A stretch of DNA of 64,000 nt from Sinomonas gamaensis (GCF_005876955.1 NZ_SSCL01000002.1:124001-188000), one strand, 5' to 3'; counted from the first letter of the stretch, positions 28,044 through 36,496 are shown. Notes: generated by a model from the sequence alone, not told the origin. A program made the numbers and translations.

Positions 28044-28496
28044 CTAGTTGCTCGTGACGTTGACCGTGATGGTGGCGCCCTTGCAGGCGTCCTGGTTTGC
28101 GGTCGAGTCGTTGAACGTGAGGGTGCCAGTGCCAACCTGCGTTCCCTGGGCGTGTGCGGCGACAGTCGCGCCAGAGGCATTCGCGGAAACTGTGAACCAT
28201 GCCGGAAGGCACTCGGGGACGTTCGTGCTGACCGTAGCCGCAAGCCCGTTAACGACTGTGTTCGAGTCGTTCCCGTTGTCCGCTGTGTAGGTGACCGGCG
28301 AGGACTGACCCGGGGCGAGCCCGGCGTTGAACGAAGCGTGCACGGTCACCGTGCCGCCTCCGGTGGAGGCGGCTGCCGAACCGGTGCCGGTGCCCGTCGT
28401 CGTCCAGTACGCGAACGCGGCGGCGCCGCCAACGCTCAGCATGCCCGCCGACGCGACGGCGAGGACAGCCTTGGTCTTCTTGGTCATGGTGTTCAT
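28044..28496 (-). CDS. TasA/camelysin-like small exported protein with SipW-type signal (first gene of operon)
   Basis: 150 aa from ATG 28496, preceded by GAAGGAG. Signal: KAVLAVASAGMLSVGGAAAFAYWTTTG, of the SipW-dependent type with the AYW motif at the cleavage region. The mature part is beta-rich and Thr/Ser/Gly-rich, with TVHASFNAGLAPGQSSPV and GLAATVSTNVPECLPAWFTV. It ends TANQDACKGATITVNVTSN. The family resemblance is to TasA/camelysin-like matrix proteins only in signal and overall type, so the functional name is inference. Its place at the head of the operon with a strong ribosome site and a following hairpin suggests it is the major product. Confidence 0.72.
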   Translation of the reverse strand: MNTMTKKTKAVLAVASAGMLSVGGAAAFAYWTTTGTGTGSAAASTGGGTVTVHASFNAGLAPGQSSPVTYTADNGNDSNTVVNGLAATVSTNVPECLPAWFTVSANASGATVAAHAQGTQVGTGTLTFNDSTANQDACKGATITVNVTSN

Positions 28497-28893
28497 GGGA
28501 GTGCTCCTTCTAGGGGTGTGAACGCGCGATACGAGAGGCGGCGCCGAAATGCCCCACCAGTTCAGACGCTGTGCGGACTTCGGATCGGCTAATCCTTGGA
28601 GCCCGATGCGAAGACTTTCCCAGCCGACGAGGCCCCCCGACTACACTTGCGGCTACTCGTTTATGCGGCCCAGTACTCCCCTACTGAGTACTCGCGTTCT
28701 CCGTTTCGGGTACGCGAAAGACCGCTGTCGGCGTCGGCGCAGCGCGCCCCCGGACTGCGGATCGGCAGAGGTCAGCGGGCGGGACCTGCTCGGTGTACTC
28801 GATTGCATCGGCTGACCGGATCGCTCAGAGAACCGCCCGTCGGCAAGATCGAGCGGAAGAATTTTTCGCTCCGCAAGCCCATACGCTGGGAAC
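28497..28893. promoter_or_regulatory. Divergent intergenic region between the matrix operon and the LysR gene
   Basis: The 397 bp hold the symmetric element at 28672-28692 and a CATAAA-like hexamer on the minus strand near 28661, but no confident -35. No frame here has a ribosome site or family match. Control elements for both divergent units must lie here. Confidence 0.5.
28672..28692. promoter_or_regulatory. Inverted repeat AGTACTC-N7-GAGTACT, operator candidate
   Basis: AGTACTC (28672-28678) and GAGTACT (28686-28692) are perfect inverted repeats with a 7-bp spacer CCCTACT. The element lies about 180 bp upstream of the first matrix gene. A dimeric regulator could bind it; which one is unknown. 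Confidence 0.55.
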
Positions 28894-29784
28894 ATGACCG
28901 TCCGGGATTGGGACCTTCGCCACTACCGCTTCCTCGCGGCGCTCGCCGCACACGGAAGCATTGGCGCCGCTGCCCGTGAAACCGGCATGGCCCAGCCCAA
29001 CGGGTCCCGGCTCCTCGAGCAGATGGAAGGCTCAGCCGGGTTTGCCCTCGCCCGCCGGACGCCACGTGGCACCGAGCTCACCGACCGGGGCAGGGTCATT
29101 GCGGGACTCGCCTCGGACGTCCTCGAGGCGGCCGAGAGCGTGGCACGGGCCGTCGGGGCGCTCGAGAGGGACCGAGGCACCCTCCACGTCTCTGCGAGCA
29201 TGACGGTCGCAGAACATCTCATGCCGTCATGGCTCGCCGCTGCTCAGGAGCGTCTGCCCGGGATGAACCTGACCCTCGATGTCGGCAATTCCGATGAAGT
29301 CTTCGACCGCCTCCGCTCGGGCGAGGCAGACCTCGGCTTCGTCGAAGGACCCACCGTGCAGACGGGCTTCCGGTACCTCGATGTCGCGCGGGACGAACTC
29401 GTCGTCGTCGTCCGTCCCGATCATCCGTGGGCCGCCCGAGGCGAGATCACGCCCGAAGAAGTGGCCACGGCAGGACTGGTCGTTCGGGAACGCGGATCGG
29501 GAACGCGGCAGACCGCCGACCTCGCGCTCGCGGCACACGGGACTGGCCCACGGTTCGAGGTAGGCAGCAATGCGGCGCTCGCAGCGAGCGTTGCGGCGGG
29601 GCTCGGGCCGGGCGTCGTGAGCCGACTCGCCGTCCAGCTTGCGCTGCGCAGCGGCCGCCTCGCCGAAATCGCCACGCCGGGCCTGCGTCTCCGTCGCGTC
29701 CTTCGCGCCGTCTGGTCGGCTGCCGAGCCGCTCCCCCGCTCGGCTCAGGAGTTCCTTGCGATGATCGGCAACCCCGCCTCGTGA
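28894..29784 (+). CDS. LysR-family transcriptional regulator
   Basis: 296 aa. The N-terminal HTH starts DLRHYRFLAALAAHGSIGAA and continues ARETGMAQPNGSRLLEQME, with the expected wing FALARRTPRGTELTDRG. The effector domain from residue 90 has LHVSASMTVAEHLMPSWL, then LTLDVGNSDEVFDRLRSGEADLG and GSNAALAASVAAGLGPGVVS. LysR proteins usually control a divergent neighbour, here the matrix operon 398 bp away, or act on distant genes. No ligand is implied. A lipoprotein gene follows 21 bp downstream. Confidence 0.9.
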   Translation: MTVRDWDLRHYRFLAALAAHGSIGAAARETGMAQPNGSRLLEQMEGSAGFALARRTPRGTELTDRGRVIAGLASDVLEAAESVARAVGALERDRGTLHVSASMTVAEHLMPSWLAAAQERLPGMNLTLDVGNSDEVFDRLRSGEADLGFVEGPTVQTGFRYLDVARDELVVVVRPDHPWAARGEITPEEVATAGLVVRERGSGTRQTADLALAAHGTGPRFEVGSNAALAASVAAGLGPGVVSRLAVQLALRSGRLAEIATPGLRLRRVLRAVWSAAEPLPRSAQEFLAMIGNPAS

Positions 29785-29805
29785 TCCGCCGCGTAGCCTA
29801 GACCC

Positions 29806-30681
29806 ATGCGTCCGCGAGTCCGCAGTCTTCGCCTCGCCGTGCTCGCCCTCGCGTGCGGATTTGGCGTGGCCGGATGTTCCGGCTCAGGCGCGGGTCCGTC
29901 GTCGTACTCCACCACAACCGGCAGCGGCGCGGCGAGCACGTCCCAAGCCCCACTCACCGCCGTCGTCGACCAGTTCCGCGACGAGTACGGCACCGGCACC
30001 ATCATCCTGCAGCTCAACAATCGAACCTCGACCAGCAGAACGCTGATCCGGGCTGAGCTCGTCGGCTCGGACTTCGCGTCGGGGGCGCCCTGGACCGGGA
30101 GCATCGAGCTCCCGCCGGATCAGCCCCTCAGCCTGCCGGCCAGCGTGGCCGCACCCGCCTGCGCGTACAGCGGCGGGACGAATCCCTCCGTCCGAGCTGT
30201 CTTCGCCGACGGAACGTCCATCACGGTGCCCGCAACCGACCCCCACGACGTCCTGTCCCGCGTGCGGACGGAACAGTGCTTCGCGTCCGTCGCCCAGCGC
30301 GCCGTCGACCTCCGCTTCGCCGACGAGCTCCAGCCCGGACCCTCACCACAGACCGCGGTCCTCGAGCTCATCGTGACGCCGCCTGCTGGGAGTCCGAGCG
30401 CCGCCGCGACCCTCGTCTCCGTCAGCGGGACCACGCTGCTGGCTGAAGACCCGTCGGCGCCGTGGCTCCACGATCTCGCGCTCTCGGCCGACGGCTCCCG
30501 CGTTCCGCTCACCTTCCGCCCCGCGCGTTGCGATCCGCACGCAGTGGCCGAGGACAAGATCGGAACGCTCATCCCGCTCACGCTGAGGGTCGCTGGGCAG
30601 ACCGGAGTCGTGAAGGTTCCAGCGAGCGCGGCGCTCAAAGCGGCCGTCTACGCCTTCGTCGGAAGGGCCTGCGGGTGGTGA
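29806..30681 (+). CDS. Predicted lipoprotein of unknown function
   Basis: 291 aa. The signal RLAVLALACGFGVAGCSGSG holds a lipobox (GVAGC), so residue Cys-24 would be lipidated and the protein anchored outside the membrane. The mature part has two beta-rich halves, with GTIILQLNNRTSTSRTLIRAELV and AVLELIVTPPAG, and ends with VVKVPASAALKAAVYAFVGRACGW. Paired Cys (CAYSG, QCFA, RCDP, ACGW) may form disulfides. No catalytic motif is apparent. It follows the LysR gene closely and could share its transcript. Confidence 0.78.
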   Translation: MRPRVRSLRLAVLALACGFGVAGCSGSGAGPSSYSTTTGSGAASTSQAPLTAVVDQFRDEYGTGTIILQLNNRTSTSRTLIRAELVGSDFASGAPWTGSIELPPDQPLSLPASVAAPACAYSGGTNPSVRAVFADGTSITVPATDPHDVLSRVRTEQCFASVAQRAVDLRFADELQPGPSPQTAVLELIVTPPAGSPSAAATLVSVSGTTLLAEDPSAPWLHDLALSADGSRVPLTFRPARCDPHAVAEDKIGTLIPLTLRVAGQTGVVKVPASAALKAAVYAFVGRACGW

Positions 30682-30687
30682 CGTCGC

Positions 30688-30705
30688 GCCTCCCCTGCGG
30701 GAGGC
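30688..30705 (+). terminator. Short hairpin after the lipoprotein gene
   Basis: GCCTCCC and GGGAGGC form a 7-bp stem with a CTGC loop, 7 nt after the stop. It may be a weak terminator before def. Confidence 0.4.
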
Positions 30706-30728
30706 CCGCCCCGACCTAATCTGAGGGC

Positions 30729-31376
30729 ATGAGTCCCGCATCCCGCAGTCGCTGGTCTGCCGCACGCCTGGGCGAGAAGGCCGCCGAAATCGTTGCGGCG
30801 GACGAGCTGCCGCCGATCGTCCAGGCCGGGCATCCCGTGCTGCGCAGCGAGGCCATCCCGTTCGACGGCCAGCTCGACGACGCGCTCCTGCGAGCCCTCA
30901 TCCAAGTCATGCGGCGCACGATGCATGCGGCTCCCGGCGTTGGGCTCGCCGCCCCGCAGATTGGGCTCCCCCTCCAGCTTGCGGTCCTCGAGGACATGTG
31001 GGCAACGGACGACGACGTTGCACGGGTCCGCGATCGTGGCCCGCTGCCCTTCTTCGCCGTCCTCAATCCCGCCTACGCCGCCATTGGGACCGATCAAACC
31101 GCGTTCTACGAAGGCTGCCTCTCAGTCCGCGGGTACACCGCCGTCGTCCGTCGGCACACCCGCATCGAGGCGAGGTGGACGACTCCCGAGGGCGCAGACC
31201 GCCGCGCGGAATTCGCGGGGTGGCCTGCGCGCATCGTCCAACACGAAACCGATCATCTCAGCGGAACGCTGTACCTCGACAAGGCGGATCTCAGGTCTCT
31301 CTGCAGCAACGAGGAGTATGCGGCGAGGTGGTCCCACCCCACGCCCGATGCCGCAGCACGCGAGCTGGGCTTCTAG
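30729..31376 (+). CDS. def: Peptide deformylase
   Basis: 215 aa. It removes the formyl group from the initiator Met of nascent proteins. All three family motifs are present: GVGLAAPQIGLPL near residue 75, EGCLSVRGY near 130, and QHETDHLSGTLY near 170, giving the metal ligands Cys, His, His and the catalytic Glu. A 30-residue N-terminal extension precedes the usual start, and an insertion (EDMWATDDDVARVRD) is present, as in several actinobacterial type-II forms. The gene is convergent with the S9 peptidase gene with a 4-bp overlap of the stops. It is separate from a fmt operon. Confidence 0.94.
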   Translation: MSPASRSRWSAARLGEKAAEIVAADELPPIVQAGHPVLRSEAIPFDGQLDDALLRALIQVMRRTMHAAPGVGLAAPQIGLPLQLAVLEDMWATDDDVARVRDRGPLPFFAVLNPAYAAIGTDQTAFYEGCLSVRGYTAVVRRHTRIEARWTTPEGADRRAEFAGWPARIVQHETDHLSGTLYLDKADLRSLCSNEEYAARWSHPTPDAAARELGF

Positions 31377-33394
31377 GGGGAAGGGTTTGCCGCGGTCGGC
31401 AGATGGCGCCCCCACCACCGTAGGATGTGCTCGAACCGCTGCTTGCGGTGATGCGGCGTCCCGGACCGCGAGAGCTCGTGGTTCTCGCCCGGGAAGACCA
31501 GCAGCTCGGTCACGACTCCGCTGAGTTTCAGAGCGGCGTAGTACCGCTGCGCCTGTTCGATCGGGCAGCGCCAGTCTTCCTCGGAATGGATGACGAGGGT
31601 CGGCGTGCGCACGTCGTCGACGCAGGCCATGGGGCTCTGCGCCCGCATGTCCTCCGGATCCCATCCGGTGTATTCCCCGGGGAAGAACCAGCCGATGTCG
31701 GCGGAGCCGACGAAGCTCACAGGATCGAGGAAGCCGCGTTCTACGATCGCTGCCCGGAAACGGTGTTCGTGGGCGATGATCCAAGCCGTGAGATAGCCCC
31801 CGTAGGATCCTCCCATCACTCCCAGCCGCTCGGCGTCCAGCTGGGGGAAGGCGGCGAGCGCGGAGTCCAGGAAACCGAGGACGTCTTCGAAGTCCACCGT
31901 CCCCATGCGGCCCTTGATCGCCGGCGCGTGGGCCTCTCCATACCCGGCGGATCCGCGGGGGTTGCACAGGAGGACGCAGTAGCCGGCTCGCGCGTAGACC
32001 TGCGCCTCGTCGAACCACGCGCCGGTGTACTGCGCAAAGGGTCCGCCGTGGATCGTCAGGAGGACCGGATGGGGTCCCTCGCCTTCCGGCAGCACCAGCC
32101 AGCCGTGAACCTCTGCCCCGTCTGCGCTCTTTCCCGTGAATTCCCTCGGGATCAAAGCCGGCGCCACCTCGCGGAGGCCGGCCCCGAAGTCGGTGAGCCG
32201 GGCGAGGCCGTCCTCCCGGACCACAGCCAGCTCGCCGGGGCTCTCGGCGTCCGCGAGGGAGAGTACGACGACGCCGCGCGCCGAGTCGACGCCAGTCACC
32301 ACCCGCTCGCCGTCGCAGAGTAGGTCTCTGCCCCCTTCGCGCGTGTAGGCGACGGGAAGCAGGGCTCCGCGGGTCCGTACAAGGCCGAGCGCACGGCCGT
32401 CCTCGTCCACCCGGAGGCTCCCGGGCGCCTCGCCGAAGTCGTCCCCGTCTTCGCTGATTCGCTTCGTGCTGCCGTCGACGAAGGCGTGCCAGAAGAGCCT
32501 GGCGCTGCGTCCTACGAAGTCGGTCCCGGAGTCGCCCAGGGACGCGGCGAGGACGAAGAGTCCGCTTCCGTCGGGTGCCGGTTTCGCAGACTGCACCGAG
32601 GCCGCTTCCGGGTTGCCGAGCTCGACGATCGTGCTCGGTCCTCCTTCAACCGCCGTTCTGACGAGCCGAGACGTCAGGGTGTCGATCGATTCGGGGTCAG
32701 CCAGCGAGACCGTGTAGATCGATTGGCCGTCTGCCCCGAAGGTCGGCATCGAGTGGTCGACTGACGCCGACGTGAGCTGGCGTGCCTTGGGAAGTCCGGT
32801 CGAGGTGTCCCGTTCGCCGTCGGCAGTCTCCTTCGCCCGTCCTCTGGCCGCGACGAACGGCTCTTCATTGGCGTCCGGGAGGTCAAGGACGAAGAGTTCG
32901 GCAGGCTGGTCCAGCGTGTAGCCGCGGCCGTTCAGCCGGTAGTTGAGCCGAGTGATGAGCCGGGGATCCTCGGCACCGGGGCCAACGCCGTCGGTACTTC
33001 CGTACCGCCCGGCCTCCGGCTCACGGGAGGTGAACGCGAGGCGCGCGGAGTCTGGGGACCACGCGAAGGCCTCCACTCCGAGCAGGCGATCGGTCAGCGC
33101 ACGCGGCTCCCCGCCCTCCGCCTCGACAGCGAACAGCTGCGGTCGCCCGCCGGGCTGAGCCCGCAGGAAGGCAATCCATTGCCCGTCCGGCGAATACTGT
33201 GGCGACGTGTCGCGGAAACCGCGGGTGAGCCGACGCGGCGGACGGAGTCCGTCCGTGCTCACCTCCCAGAGCTGCCCGACCGCTGCATCTGCGCGGAAGT
33301 CGGGCCGGGTGACGGCGACAACGCAGCGCTCGCCCGAAGGATGGACGGTCGGAGCGGAGAGGGTGGCAATGACATCCAGCTGGTCAGGCTTCAC
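31373..33394 (-). CDS. S9-family serine peptidase (acylaminoacyl/prolyl-oligopeptidase type)
   Basis: 673 aa. The first 400 residues form a WD-like beta-propeller with repeats such as DTSPQYSPDGQWIAFLRAQPG and AFAWSPDSARLAFTSREPE. The C-terminal alpha/beta-hydrolase domain has HGGPFAQYTGAWFDEAQVYA, the nucleophile GGSYGGYLTAW, an Asp after LVIHSEEDWRCP, and His in FPGENHELSRSG. These complete the Ser-Asp-His triad. It would cut short peptides or acyl-peptides in the cytoplasm, as no signal peptide is seen. The GTG start at 33394 lacks a clear ribosome site. It is divergent from the RlmA-like gene. Confidence 0.9.
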   Translation of the reverse strand: MKPDQLDVIATLSAPTVHPSGERCVVAVTRPDFRADAAVGQLWEVSTDGLRPPRRLTRGFRDTSPQYSPDGQWIAFLRAQPGGRPQLFAVEAEGGEPRALTDRLLGVEAFAWSPDSARLAFTSREPEAGRYGSTDGVGPGAEDPRLITRLNYRLNGRGYTLDQPAELFVLDLPDANEEPFVAARGRAKETADGERDTSTGLPKARQLTSASVDHSMPTFGADGQSIYTVSLADPESIDTLTSRLVRTAVEGGPSTIVELGNPEAASVQSAKPAPDGSGLFVLAASLGDSGTDFVGRSARLFWHAFVDGSTKRISEDGDDFGEAPGSLRVDEDGRALGLVRTRGALLPVAYTREGGRDLLCDGERVVTGVDSARGVVVLSLADAESPGELAVVREDGLARLTDFGAGLREVAPALIPREFTGKSADGAEVHGWLVLPEGEGPHPVLLTIHGGPFAQYTGAWFDEAQVYARAGYCVLLCNPRGSAGYGEAHAPAIKGRMGTVDFEDVLGFLDSALAAFPQLDAERLGVMGGSYGGYLTAWIIAHEHRFRAAIVERGFLDPVSFVGSADIGWFFPGEYTGWDPEDMRAQSPMACVDDVRTPTLVIHSEEDWRCPIEQAQRYYAALKLSGVVTELLVFPGENHELSRSGTPHHRKQRFEHILRWWGRHLPTAANPSP

Positions 33395-33435
33395 GCGTGA
33401 AGCCTAGCTGCGAGCGCCGCGGCTAGCATGGGGGC

Positions 33436-34293
33436 ATGCCGTTCCCCGCCCTCGAACTCCTGCGCTGTCCGGTGTGCAGGAACGGGTGGGATGGCCCGAA
33501 CAGCAGCGAACGGACACTGCTGTGCGCTTCGGGGCATCGTTTCGATGCTGCCCGCCAGGGCTACGTCAACTTCCTGACCGGCCGCGGCACGCGCTTTCTG
33601 CCCGATTCCTCCGAAATGGTCGCGGCCCGGGAGAGATTCCTCGCGACCGGCAGCTACGGACCCATCGCGCGGGCGCTGGCGGAGGGGTGTGCGGCCGCAA
33701 CCGCAGGGGGCGACGACGGCGGCACAGGCCCTCGCGCGATCCTCGACGTGGGTGCCGGGACGGGGTATTACCTCGCCGCCCTCCTCGATCGGCTGCCGGG
33801 CTCCTGCGCCGTCGCCTTGGACATCTCGAAGTTCGCGCTCCGCCGGGCGGCCAAGCTTCCCCGCACGGCCGCGGTCGTCTGGGATGTGTGGAGAGACCTT
33901 CCGCTCGCAGACGCCGCCTTGGACCTCGTGGTGGATGTCTTCGCCCCACGGAACTTCCCTGAGTTCGCCCGCGTGCTCCGCCCAGGCGGCGCCGTGTGCA
34001 TCGTCACGCCGAGCCCGGATCACCTTGCGGCCCTCCGCAGCCTCCTGCCCATGCTCGAGGTCCCGACCGGCAAGGCGGAAGCGGTCGCGACTTTGGCTGG
34101 CCCTGAGTTCGAGCCCGATTCGGTCCGCCTTGTTCGCTTCCCGCTCGTGCTGACCCGCGACGAGGCCGCGGATCTTGCGGTCATGGGGCCTGCCGGTCAC
34201 CATTCGAGCAGAGAGAAGATCCTCTCTCTGCTCGCCGACGACGAGGTCCGCACCGAGGGGGCGGTGGAGCTCACCGTCCTGCGGCGTCGCTGA
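33436..34293 (+). CDS. RlmA-type rRNA (guanine-N1) methyltransferase
   Basis: 285 aa. The N-terminal zinc finger has LRCPVCRNGW, then LLCASGHRFDAARQGYVNFL, the Cys-x2-Cys...Cys...His pattern of RlmA proteins that read 23S rRNA helix 35. The SAM-binding motif is ILDVGAGTGYYLAALL near residue 103, and the post-motif loop is VVDVFAPRNFPEFARVLRPGG. RlmA(I) modifies G745 and RlmA(II)/TlrB modifies G748, which gives tylosin resistance; which site applies here cannot be told. It is convergent with the YczE-like gene and overlaps it by 23 bp. Confidence 0.85.
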   Translation: MPFPALELLRCPVCRNGWDGPNSSERTLLCASGHRFDAARQGYVNFLTGRGTRFLPDSSEMVAARERFLATGSYGPIARALAEGCAAATAGGDDGGTGPRAILDVGAGTGYYLAALLDRLPGSCAVALDISKFALRRAAKLPRTAAVVWDVWRDLPLADAALDLVVDVFAPRNFPEFARVLRPGGAVCIVTPSPDHLAALRSLLPMLEVPTGKAEAVATLAGPEFEPDSVRLVRFPLVLTRDEAADLAVMGPAGHHSSREKILSLLADDEVRTEGAVELTVLRRR

Positions 34294-35035
34294 CCTGTTC
34301 CCCCACTCGAGCGTATTCGCCTCCCGCAGGAACCTCTGAGCGGCCAGAACCCTCTGAGCGGCCAGAACCCTCTGAGCGGCCCAGATCCTTTGCGCGGCCT
34401 TTCGGCTTCGCAAGGTCGACCTGCAGCACCCGGAGCGCCAGCTGGATCAACGGACCGATGCCGAACGCGAAGACTGCCGTCCCGATTCCCACCGTGCCGC
34501 CGAGGAACCAGCCAAGGGCTGTCACCAGCACCTCGATGCCAGAGCGGACCAGCCAGACTGGCCATCCCATCCTTCCGACGATTCCGGTCATGAGGCCGTC
34601 GCGAGGGCCGGGCCCGAGCCCAGCACCGATGTACAGCGCTGACGCGAAGGCGAGGAGGACCAGGCCGACCGCGAGGAAGGCGCACTGTGCCAGGACCGTC
34701 GCCCAGGGCAGCGCCGTCGAGGCAGGAAGGAACGCGAGGCCGAGATCCGCGAAGACCCCGACGAGGAGGGCGTTCGCGAGGGTCCCCCAGCCAAGACGCT
34801 GCCGCAGAGGGACCCAGAGCAGGAGCACGACCACACTGACCGCCACGGTCGCCGTTCCGAAGCTGACGCCGATGGCCTTCCCGACGCCCTGGGCGAGGAC
34901 GTCCCACGGTGAAGCTCCAAGCCCCGCGCGGAGGATGAACGCGATGGCCACCCCATAGGCGAACAGTCCGGCAAAGAGCCTGATCAGACGCAGGGACAGA
35001 CGGGAGGTTGTCAGAAAGTCTCGGACGAAGGGCAT
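34271..35035 (-). CDS. YczE/YitT-type membrane protein
   Basis: 254 aa with about five or six membrane helices: LRLIRLFAGLFAYGVAIAFILRA, GTATVAVSVVVLLLWVPL and FLAVGLVLLAFASALYIGAGLG. GLGASPWDVLAQGV and LGPGPRDGLMTGI are conserved blocks of the YczE/YyaS/YitT family. The role is unproven; a transporter is often proposed. The C-terminal tail has the hexapeptide GSGRSE repeated from an 18-bp DNA tandem repeat. It is divergent from a MocR regulator with a 60-bp gap, an arrangement known for the YczE-YczR pair. Confidence 0.85.
   Translation of the reverse strand: MPFVRDFLTTSRLSLRLIRLFAGLFAYGVAIAFILRAGLGASPWDVLAQGVGKAIGVSFGTATVAVSVVVLLLWVPLRQRLGWGTLANALLVGVFADLGLAFLPASTALPWATVLAQCAFLAVGLVLLAFASALYIGAGLGPGPRDGLMTGIVGRMGWPVWLVRSGIEVLVTALGWFLGGTVGIGTAVFAFGIGPLIQLALRVLQVDLAKPKGRAKDLGRSEGSGRSEGSGRSEVPAGGEYARVGEQVSDAAGR
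34334..34388. repeat. 18-bp tandem repeat in the yczE-like coding end
   Basis: CTCTGAGCGGCCAGAACC occurs at 34334-34351 and 34352-34369, with a diverged third copy from 34370. It encodes GSGRSE repeats on the minus strand. The copy number could vary between strains. Confidence 0.85.
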
Positions 35036-35049
35036 GTTCCAAGCTTTCT

Positions 35050-35086
35050 GGAAACTGGACTGCTAGGAAAGGGCCAATTATGGAAA
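35050..35086. promoter_or_regulatory. Three GGAAA direct repeats with 16-bp spacing (MocR operator candidate)
   Basis: GGAAA begins at 35050, 35066 and 35082, exactly 16 bp apart, in the 60-bp space between divergent YczE and MocR genes. TTCCA-N7-TGGAA (35037-35053) overlaps the first. MocR-type regulators bind tandem direct repeats, so these are likely YczR sites. Confidence 0.55.
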
Positions 35087-35095
35087 TATGGCCTC

Positions 35096-36496
35096 ATGAC
35101 CTCCGTCACAGCGGCACGATTGGCCTCCATCCTCGGCGCGTGGAAATCCACTGCACCCGCCTACACCGCCCTCGCCGATCGCATCAGGCTTGTCGTCGCG
35201 GACGGACGCGTCGCACACGGGGCGCGCCTGCCCGCTGAACGCGACCTCGCGGCGGCCCTTCAGGTGAGCAGGACGACGGTGGCGGCCGCCTATGCACGAT
35301 TGCGGGAACTCGGCACGATTGAGAGCCGCCAGGGATCGGGCAGCTATGTGTCGCCGGGCTCGAGGCCGGCCGCCAGCAGCAGCGCCGTCGCAGTCGCCTT
35401 CGACCTCACGAAGGCGGCCATGCCGGCGGCGAGCGCGGTCGGAGAGTGCTTCCGCATCGCGGCCGGGAACATCGGCCCCGAGCTCTCCGGATCTGGCTAC
35501 GAAATCGTCGGCCATCCCGCGCTGCGACTCGCGATCGCCGAGCACTATCGGCGTCGAGGGGTGCCGACCGATGCCGAGCAGATCGTTGTGACGTCCGGCG
35601 CCCAGCATGCAATCGCCCTGCTCACCCGCCTCCTCGCCTCCCCTGGCGACCGCGCGCTGATCGAACAGCCCACCTACCCCCACGCAATCGACGCGCTCCT
35701 GGCCGTCCGAGCGCGTCCGGTTCCCCTCCCTGTTACCCCCGACTGGGGGTGGGATCTCGTTGAAGCGGAATCGGCCCTGCGGAATGCGACTCCCGTTCTG
35801 GGCTACGTGATGCCTGACTTCCAGAACCCGACCGGAGCGAGTCTCTCCGACGAAGACCGCGCGAAGCTCGCACGGGCAGCGGATCGGCATGGCACTGTCC
35901 TCATCGCGGACGAGACCACGATGTGGCTCGATCTGGGACGTGGTCCCCGTCAGGCCTTGGCCGCAGCCTCGCCCTCGGTGGTGACTGTCGGCAGTCTCGG
36001 CAAGCTCGCCTGGGGCGGTCTCCGCGTCGGCTGGATTCGCGCGAGCCGGAGCCTCGTCACGCGGCTGGTGCAGTCGCGGACCAGCATGGATCTCGGGACC
36101 CCGGTCTTCGAGCAGCTGGTCGCCGTCGAACTCCTCCACCGGGAGGAACAGCTGGTCGCCGAACGCCGCGCTCAGCTTGCGCGCGGGCTCGAGGCCCTCA
36201 GAACGTCGGTCGCCGAGAACTTTCCCAGCTGGCAGCTGCCTGACTGCGACGGAGGCCTTGCCCTCTGGGTCAACTGCGCGCCGTGGTCCTCCTCCGAACT
36301 CGTGCTCGCCGCCCAGGAGGAAGGGCTTGCGCTCACGGCCGGCCCGCGGTTCGGTCTCCACGGCGCGTTCGAGAGCCGATTGCGCCTCCCCTTCACCGAC
36401 GCCCCGGTGACCGTCACGGCGGCTGTGCAGGCGCTCCGCCGCGCGGCAGACAGGCGCGCGAGCGGGACAGTCAAGGAGCCTCTCGTGGCCGTCTGA
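35096..36496 (+). CDS. MocR-family regulator (GntR HTH fused to aminotransferase), YczR type
   Basis: 466 aa. The winged helix is at residues about 10-85 (RLPAERDLAAALQVSRTTVA, GTIESRQGSGSYV). The aminotransferase-like domain follows; the PLP Lys lies in VTVGSLGKLAWGGLRVGWI near residue 305, with DFQNPTGASLSDEDRAKLA before it. MocR proteins use PLP or its adducts as effector and do not transaminate. The divergent YczE partner and the spaced repeats between them make this an YczR-like member. No ribosome site precedes ATG 35096, so a very short leader or leaderless start is possible. Confidence 0.9.
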   Translation: MTSVTAARLASILGAWKSTAPAYTALADRIRLVVADGRVAHGARLPAERDLAAALQVSRTTVAAAYARLRELGTIESRQGSGSYVSPGSRPAASSSAVAVAFDLTKAAMPAASAVGECFRIAAGNIGPELSGSGYEIVGHPALRLAIAEHYRRRGVPTDAEQIVVTSGAQHAIALLTRLLASPGDRALIEQPTYPHAIDALLAVRARPVPLPVTPDWGWDLVEAESALRNATPVLGYVMPDFQNPTGASLSDEDRAKLARAADRHGTVLIADETTMWLDLGRGPRQALAAASPSVVTVGSLGKLAWGGLRVGWIRASRSLVTRLVQSRTSMDLGTPVFEQLVAVELLHREEQLVAERRAQLARGLEALRTSVAENFPSWQLPDCDGGLALWVNCAPWSSSELVLAAQEEGLALTAGPRFGLHGAFESRLRLPFTDAPVTVTAAVQALRRAADRRASGTVKEPLVAV

